Of a DNA stretch of 64,000 nt, positions 60,822-64,000 are shown piece by piece (position 1 is the stretch's first letter; the number at the start of each line of letters is the position of its first letter). The translations under genes and the position numbers were made by a program. The stretch is taken from positions 62,001 through 126,000 of the forward strand of contig JAJEHX010000033.1 of the NCBI GenBank assembly GCA_022823465.1, read 5' to 3'. The notes under the pieces are model-generated. The model was not told the DNA's origin and did no database searches. It saw only the letters and a program-made list of their open reading frames with translations. The DNA is from Candidatus Latescibacterota bacterium. Lineage in GTDB: Bacteria > JAAXHH01.

Positions 60822-60850
60822 AATGTATCCACCGGTACTTCGCCTGTCAA
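60822..60850 (-). promoter_or_regulatory. Promoter of the purS-purL-purQ operon
   Basis: On the minus strand: TTGACA (60850-60845), exactly 17 bp, then TACATT (60827-60822). About 60 nt of leader precede purS; no PurR-box or riboswitch signature is evident. Confidence 0.65.
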
Positions 60851-60867
60851 TCTTAAAGGGAAAACAC

Positions 60868-60896
60868 TTGACTTGGCGGCCTTTTTGATTTATTTT
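60868..60896 (+). promoter_or_regulatory. Promoter of the SigA-type gene
   Basis: TTGACT (60868-60873), 17 bp, then TATTTT (60891-60896). It is back to back with the purS promoter, only 17 bp apart. Confidence 0.6.
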
Positions 60897-61204
60897 AACT
60901 CCACTGGGAACTGTCACCCAGGCAGAGCCATCTAGTAAGCCTGTCCGCGCTGGATTCCGGTTTTATTCGATGGCGACCCTTACTCAGTTCCCGCTGTCCG
61001 AGCAACGACGCAATTCCAGTTTTCGAACGCGCACCCGCCGGATTGTCCTTTCCGTTTGTCTGACGACGGCGTCTTTGCCGCTCTCATTATTAGAACAGGG
61101 TCCTGTATGGCACGCATCGTTCGGCACGCCGTTGACACCGCAAAGGATCGCGCTGTAACGGGAACCGGACCTGCATAGGCCGGAGCGGAAGGGATGCGCC
61201 GCGC
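60897..61204 (+). other. Long untranslated leader upstream of the sigma factor gene
   Basis: About 300 nt between the promoter and the sigma factor gene with no convincing gene. It contains a 62-codon ATG frame (60970-61158) without a ribosome site or recognisable protein, and a second TTGACA (61132-61137) lacking a good -10. No riboswitch or strong hairpin stands out by eye. The end holds GGAAGGGAGG just before the likely translation start. Confidence 0.5.
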
Positions 61205-62113
61205 GTGGCGCATGGCGTGGAAGGGAGGTGGAGCAAGATCGGCACATCATATCAAGAGTCCTATGGCAACGGGGCGCGATACGAGCAGGCGCTGTACCGC
61301 TACCTGGCCGAAATGTCCAAATATCCCTTGATAACGGCTGAGGAGGAGGTCAGGCTGGCCCGCCTGATCAAACAGGGCGACCAGAATGCCCTGGACAAGC
61401 TGGTGAAGGCCAACCTGAGATTCGTCGTCAGCGTGGCACGGCAGTACCAGAACTACGGCTTGCCCCTGCTGGACATGATCAACGAAGGCAACATGGGCCT
61501 GATGCGGGCCGCCAAGAAGTTCGACGAAACCAGGGGGTACAAGTTCATATCCTATGCCGTCTGGTGGATACGCCAGGCCATCATACAGTCCATAGCCAAC
61601 CAGTCGAGGACCGTTCGCGTCCCGGTAAACCGCTCCGAAGAGCTTCGCCGTATCAAGCAGACCTCCAAGCATCTGCAGCACGAACTCGGCCGCAAGCCCG
61701 ATATAGATGAAATCGCCGAGGAAATGGATATATCGGTCGAAGAAATCAACGAGGCCCTCAGTTCATTCAGCCACTGCATCTCCCTTGACGTTCCCTTCAA
61801 TCATGACGACGACCGCAGCCTGCTCGACCTCCTGCCCGATGAAATGCAGACGGCGCCGGACGAGAGCACCATGCTGCAGTTCCTGAAATCGGACGTCGGC
61901 AAGGTACTGGACACCCTTCCGCCCCGCGAGGCGGAAGTGATCCGCCTGTATTTCGGCGTAGGGTCGGAAAGGGCTCACACGCTCGAGGAAATCGGCATCC
62001 GTTTCGGCCTGACGCGGGAACGGATACGCCAGATCAAGGAACGGGCGCTGCAGCGTCTGCGGCACGCGACCCGCAGCGGGAAGCTCAGCCCCTATCTCCG
62101 GGATGACGACTGA
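61205..62113 (+). CDS. RNA polymerase sigma factor, SigA/RpoD family (short form)
   Basis: 302-residue sigma-70 protein without region 1.1 or the long non-conserved region, as in primary sigma factors of Bacteroidota and relatives. Region 1.2 begins ALYRYLAEMSKYPLITAEEEVRLA; region 2 has NLRFVVSVARQYQNYGLPLLDMI and KFISYAVWWIRQAI; region 3 holds RVPVNRSEELRRI; region 4 ends with the HTH GLTRERIRQIKERALQRL. The predicted GTG start at 61205 has no ribosome site; the strong GGAAGGGAGG lies inside the frame and is followed 7-8 nt later by ATC rather than ATG, so the true start is uncertain. It is probably the housekeeping or a group 2 sigma. Confidence 0.9.
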   Translation: MAHGVEGRWSKIGTSYQESYGNGARYEQALYRYLAEMSKYPLITAEEEVRLARLIKQGDQNALDKLVKANLRFVVSVARQYQNYGLPLLDMINEGNMGLMRAAKKFDETRGYKFISYAVWWIRQAIIQSIANQSRTVRVPVNRSEELRRIKQTSKHLQHELGRKPDIDEIAEEMDISVEEINEALSSFSHCISLDVPFNHDDDRSLLDLLPDEMQTAPDESTMLQFLKSDVGKVLDTLPPREAEVIRLYFGVGSERAHTLEEIGIRFGLTRERIRQIKERALQRLRHATRSGKLSPYLRDDD

Positions 62114-62143
62114 GGGGGCGTTACCCTTCGAACACAGTACCAG

Positions 62144-62179
62144 CCCCGGCGCGGCCACGCTTTCCCGCCGGGGTTTTTT
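62144..62179 (+). terminator. Intrinsic terminator after the sigma factor gene
   Basis: CCCCGGCG (62144-62151) pairs with CGCCGGGG (62166-62173) around a 14-nt loop and is followed by six Ts (62174-62179). Confidence 0.9.
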
Positions 62180-62190
62180 CTTGAGAAATG

Positions 62191-62215
62191 GAACCGGAAG
62201 CGGCCGCTCCGGTTC
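62191..62215. repeat. 25-bp inverted repeat upstream of the secA promoter
   Basis: GAACCGGA (62191-62198) and TCCGGTTC (62208-62215) flank a central GCGGCCGC, giving a near-perfect dyad. It lies 11 bp upstream of the secA -35 box, where an operator could sit; it could instead be a second weak hairpin after the terminator. Confidence 0.6.
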
Positions 62216-62226
62216 AAAGAAAAGAG

Positions 62227-62255
62227 TTGTTCCAGGCCAGCCGCGCCTGTAAGTT
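62227..62255 (+). promoter_or_regulatory. Promoter of secA
   Basis: TTGTTC (62227-62232), exactly 17 bp, then TAAGTT (62250-62255), 63 bp before the ATG. Confidence 0.5.
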
Positions 62256-62318
62256 TCATCGTTGGCATATCAACCGATCGAATCCGCCTCCACGGCACGG
62301 AACGAAGGACGAAACACC

Positions 62319-64000
62319 ATGTTCACACGGTTCAAGAACCTGATCGCCGGTTCCTTCGGGACCAAGCATGACAGGGACGTCAAGCGGTTGGAACCGATCG
62401 TCGAAGCCGTCAATGAATGGGCCGACGAATACCAGACGCTTGACGAAGACCAGTTCCCCGAAAAGACGAGGGAGTTCCGTTCCAGATGGGAGGACGGCGA
62501 AGAACTGGACGAAATCCTGCCCGAGGCCTTTGGCCTGGTCAAGGAAGCATGCCGGCGCATGATCGGCAAATCGTGGGTCGTCCCCGGCCAGGGCGAGATG
62601 GTCTGGGACATGATCCCCTACGACGTGCAGATCATCGGCGGAGTCGTGCTTCACGAAGGCAAGATCGCCGAAATGGCGACGGGAGAGGGCAAGACCCTTG
62701 TGGCCCTCTTCCCCATGTACCTCAACGGGCTGACCGGCCAGGGCGCCCACCTGGTGACGCACAACGAGTTCCTCGCCAAGCGCGACCGGGCCTGGATGGG
62801 ACCGGTATTCGAATTCCTCGGGCTGACAGTCGAATGTCTCGAGAACAACGATCCCGACGTAGAGCGCAAGAAAGCGGGCTACCAGGCGGACGTGACCTAC
62901 GGGACCACCAATGAATTCGGTTTCGACTACCTCCGGGACAACATGAAGTGGCGCCTGGAGGACCGCGTGCAGCGGGGGCACCCATACGCGATCGTGGACG
63001 AGGTGGATTCCATCCTGATCGATGAAGCGCGTACGCCGCTCATTATCGCGGGGCAGGTTAGCGAATCGAACAGCGGCAAGTACGCCGAATCGCTGCCGGA
63101 CGTTCAGAAACTGATGCGCGCCCAGACCCGCTTCGCGGCGAAGATCATCGCGGAGGCGGAGGCGTTGCTGGATAACGAGGACGACGATTACGACGCCGGG
63201 ACCAGGCTGTTGCAGGCCCAGCGGGGCATGCCGAAGAACAAGAAGCTCCTGAAACTGCAGCAGGAACCCGGCATCAAGAAGCTCATACAGCAGGTGGAGG
63301 GAGATTACATCCGGGAAAAGAAGATGCCCGTGCTGGACGACGATCTCTTCTTCACGGTCGATGAGAAGACCCGCCACACCGAGATCAACGAGAAGGGCCG
63401 GGAACTGCTGTCGCCAGGCGAACAGGAGCTTTTCATCATTCCCGATCTCAGCGAAGGCATCGTGGAAATCGATTCGGACGAGCGTCTGACCGATGAGCAG
63501 AAGAATGAGAAGAAGGCCGCGCTGGAGAAACTCTACGCCGAACGCAGCGAACGCATCCACAACATGCACCAGCTGCTCCAGGCCTACGCGATCTACGAGA
63601 AAGACATCGATTACGTCATCGAGAACGGGAAGGTCGTCCTGGTCGACACCTTTACGGGCAGGCTGATGTACGGGCGGCGGCTGGCCGAAGGCCTCCACCA
63701 GGCTATAGAGGCCAAGGAAGGCGTGAAGATCGAGCAGGAGACGCGCACCGTCGCTTCCATAACGATCCAGAATTACTTCCGCATGTACGAGAAGCTGGCG
63801 GGCATGACCGGAACGGCCGTGACCGAAGCGAGCGAGTTCTTCGCGATCTACAAGATGGACGTGGTGGAAATCCCCACAAACAAGCCGGTGCAGCGCACGG
63901 ATTACGAAGATGTCGTCTACCGTACCCGCCGGGAGAAGTACAACGCGGTCCTGGACGAAATCGAGGAACTGAACGGGAAGCGCCAGCCCATCCTGATCGG
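62319..64000 (+). CDS. secA: Preprotein translocase ATPase SecA (5' part, runs off window)
   Basis: First ~560 residues of the Sec motor ATPase that drives proteins across the inner membrane through SecYEG. NBD1 has Walker A ATGEGKT (120-126), VTYGTTNEFGFDYLRDNM and VDEVDSILIDEARTPLI. An insertion (roughly residues 300-400, QRGMPKNKKLLKL, LDDDLFFTVDEKTRHTEI) typical of Chlorobi/Bacteroidota-like SecA follows in the cross-linking region. VDTFTGRLMYGRRLAEGLHQAIEAKEGV and NYFRMYEKLAGMTGTAVTE are standard. AAGGA lies upstream of ATG 62319. The gene continues beyond the window. Confidence 0.96.
   Translation, partial: MFTRFKNLIAGSFGTKHDRDVKRLEPIVEAVNEWADEYQTLDEDQFPEKTREFRSRWEDGEELDEILPEAFGLVKEACRRMIGKSWVVPGQGEMVWDMIPYDVQIIGGVVLHEGKIAEMATGEGKTLVALFPMYLNGLTGQGAHLVTHNEFLAKRDRAWMGPVFEFLGLTVECLENNDPDVERKKAGYQADVTYGTTNEFGFDYLRDNMKWRLEDRVQRGHPYAIVDEVDSILIDEARTPLIIAGQVSESNSGKYAESLPDVQKLMRAQTRFAAKIIAEAEALLDNEDDDYDAGTRLLQAQRGMPKNKKLLKLQQEPGIKKLIQQVEGDYIREKKMPVLDDDLFFTVDEKTRHTEINEKGRELLSPGEQELFIIPDLSEGIVEIDSDERLTDEQKNEKKAALEKLYAERSERIHNMHQLLQAYAIYEKDIDYVIENGKVVLVDTFTGRLMYGRRLAEGLHQAIEAKEGVKIEQETRTVASITIQNYFRMYEKLAGMTGTAVTEASEFFAIYKMDVVEIPTNKPVQRTDYEDVVYRTRREKYNAVLDEIEELNGKRQPILI

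Noticed and set aside
61132-61137. Second TTGACA in the sigma factor leader
   Set aside because: The sequences at -10 distance (GTAACG or TAACGG) lack the final T seen in the other sites.
60970-61158. 62-codon ATG frame upstream of the sigma factor gene
   Set aside because: It has no ribosome site, no recognisable protein and atypical composition; more likely untranslated leader.
62256-63698. 480-codon minus-strand open frame
   Set aside because: It is antisense to secA, whose motifs are complete in the plus frame.

Overview
This is a GC-rich, gene-dense stretch of chromosome from a Gram-negative (diderm) bacterium. It carries lipid A/Kdo genes, lipoprotein and outer-membrane assembly genes (lolA, bamD), multiheme and bc-type respiration genes, and a subtilase with a FlgD/T9SS-like C-terminal domain. 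Three things hint at the FCB superphylum (Latescibacterota, Gemmatimonadota and relatives): that C-terminal domain, a short primary-type sigma factor without region 1.1, and an insertion-rich SecA. This placement is inference. I see no CRISPR array, tRNA, rRNA operon, prophage or insertion sequence; the only confident RNA gene is rnpB.

Layout. 0.1-8.3 kb: an M23 peptidase, two paralogous extracellular solute-binding proteins with no permease, then an efflux adaptor plus ABC ATPase and a lactonase-like beta-propeller on the minus strand. 8.4-12.7 kb: lpxB, a DUF374 acyltransferase and a single-chain KdtA-LpxK fusion. 12.8-17.3 kb: guaA, a helicase-associated/WYL protein and a sulfurtransferase. 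18-22.4 kb: smc and coaE. 22.4-26.1 kb: a minus-strand operon lolA-rimO-bamD-nadD. 26.3-31.4 kb: an amidohydrolase, a B12-binding mutase subunit, meaB and recJ. 31.5-33.0 kb: rnpB, a zinc-ribbon coiled-coil gene and a leader region with overlapping divergent promoters. 33-38.5 kb: an anchored RidA protein, an oxidoreductase, a lipoprotein, then Rieske, cytochrome b and pentaheme cytochrome genes. 38.6-44.7 kb: a large PIG-L protein, ilvE, a small zinc-like protein, an acetamidase and an SDR. 44.9-51 kb: two adjacent sigma-54-type activators, thioredoxin, ftsY and a DegT aminotransferase. 51.2-54 kb: minus-strand ErpA, Mrp, JAMM peptidase and XdhC genes. 54.2-60.8 kb: a subtilase, an isolated FtsK 4TM domain, and purS(x2)-purL-purQ. 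60.8-64 kb: a divergent promoter region, a SigA-type gene and the 5' part of secA.

Most of the content is housekeeping: envelope biogenesis, purine synthesis, Fe-S assembly, chromosome maintenance and protein export. The unusual parts are architectural: the KdtA-LpxK fusion, a duplicated PurS, a motor-less FtsK membrane domain, an Mrp without its CxxC, and two activators with non-canonical GAFTGA loops. Two window-wide patterns also stand out. Promoter-like sites repeatedly take the form TTGAC(A)-17-TAxxxT. Short tandem duplications repeatedly overlap or follow stop codons. A small leader/ncRNA candidate ending in an intrinsic terminator precedes the zinc-ribbon gene and shares its -10 box with the divergent ridA-like promoter.
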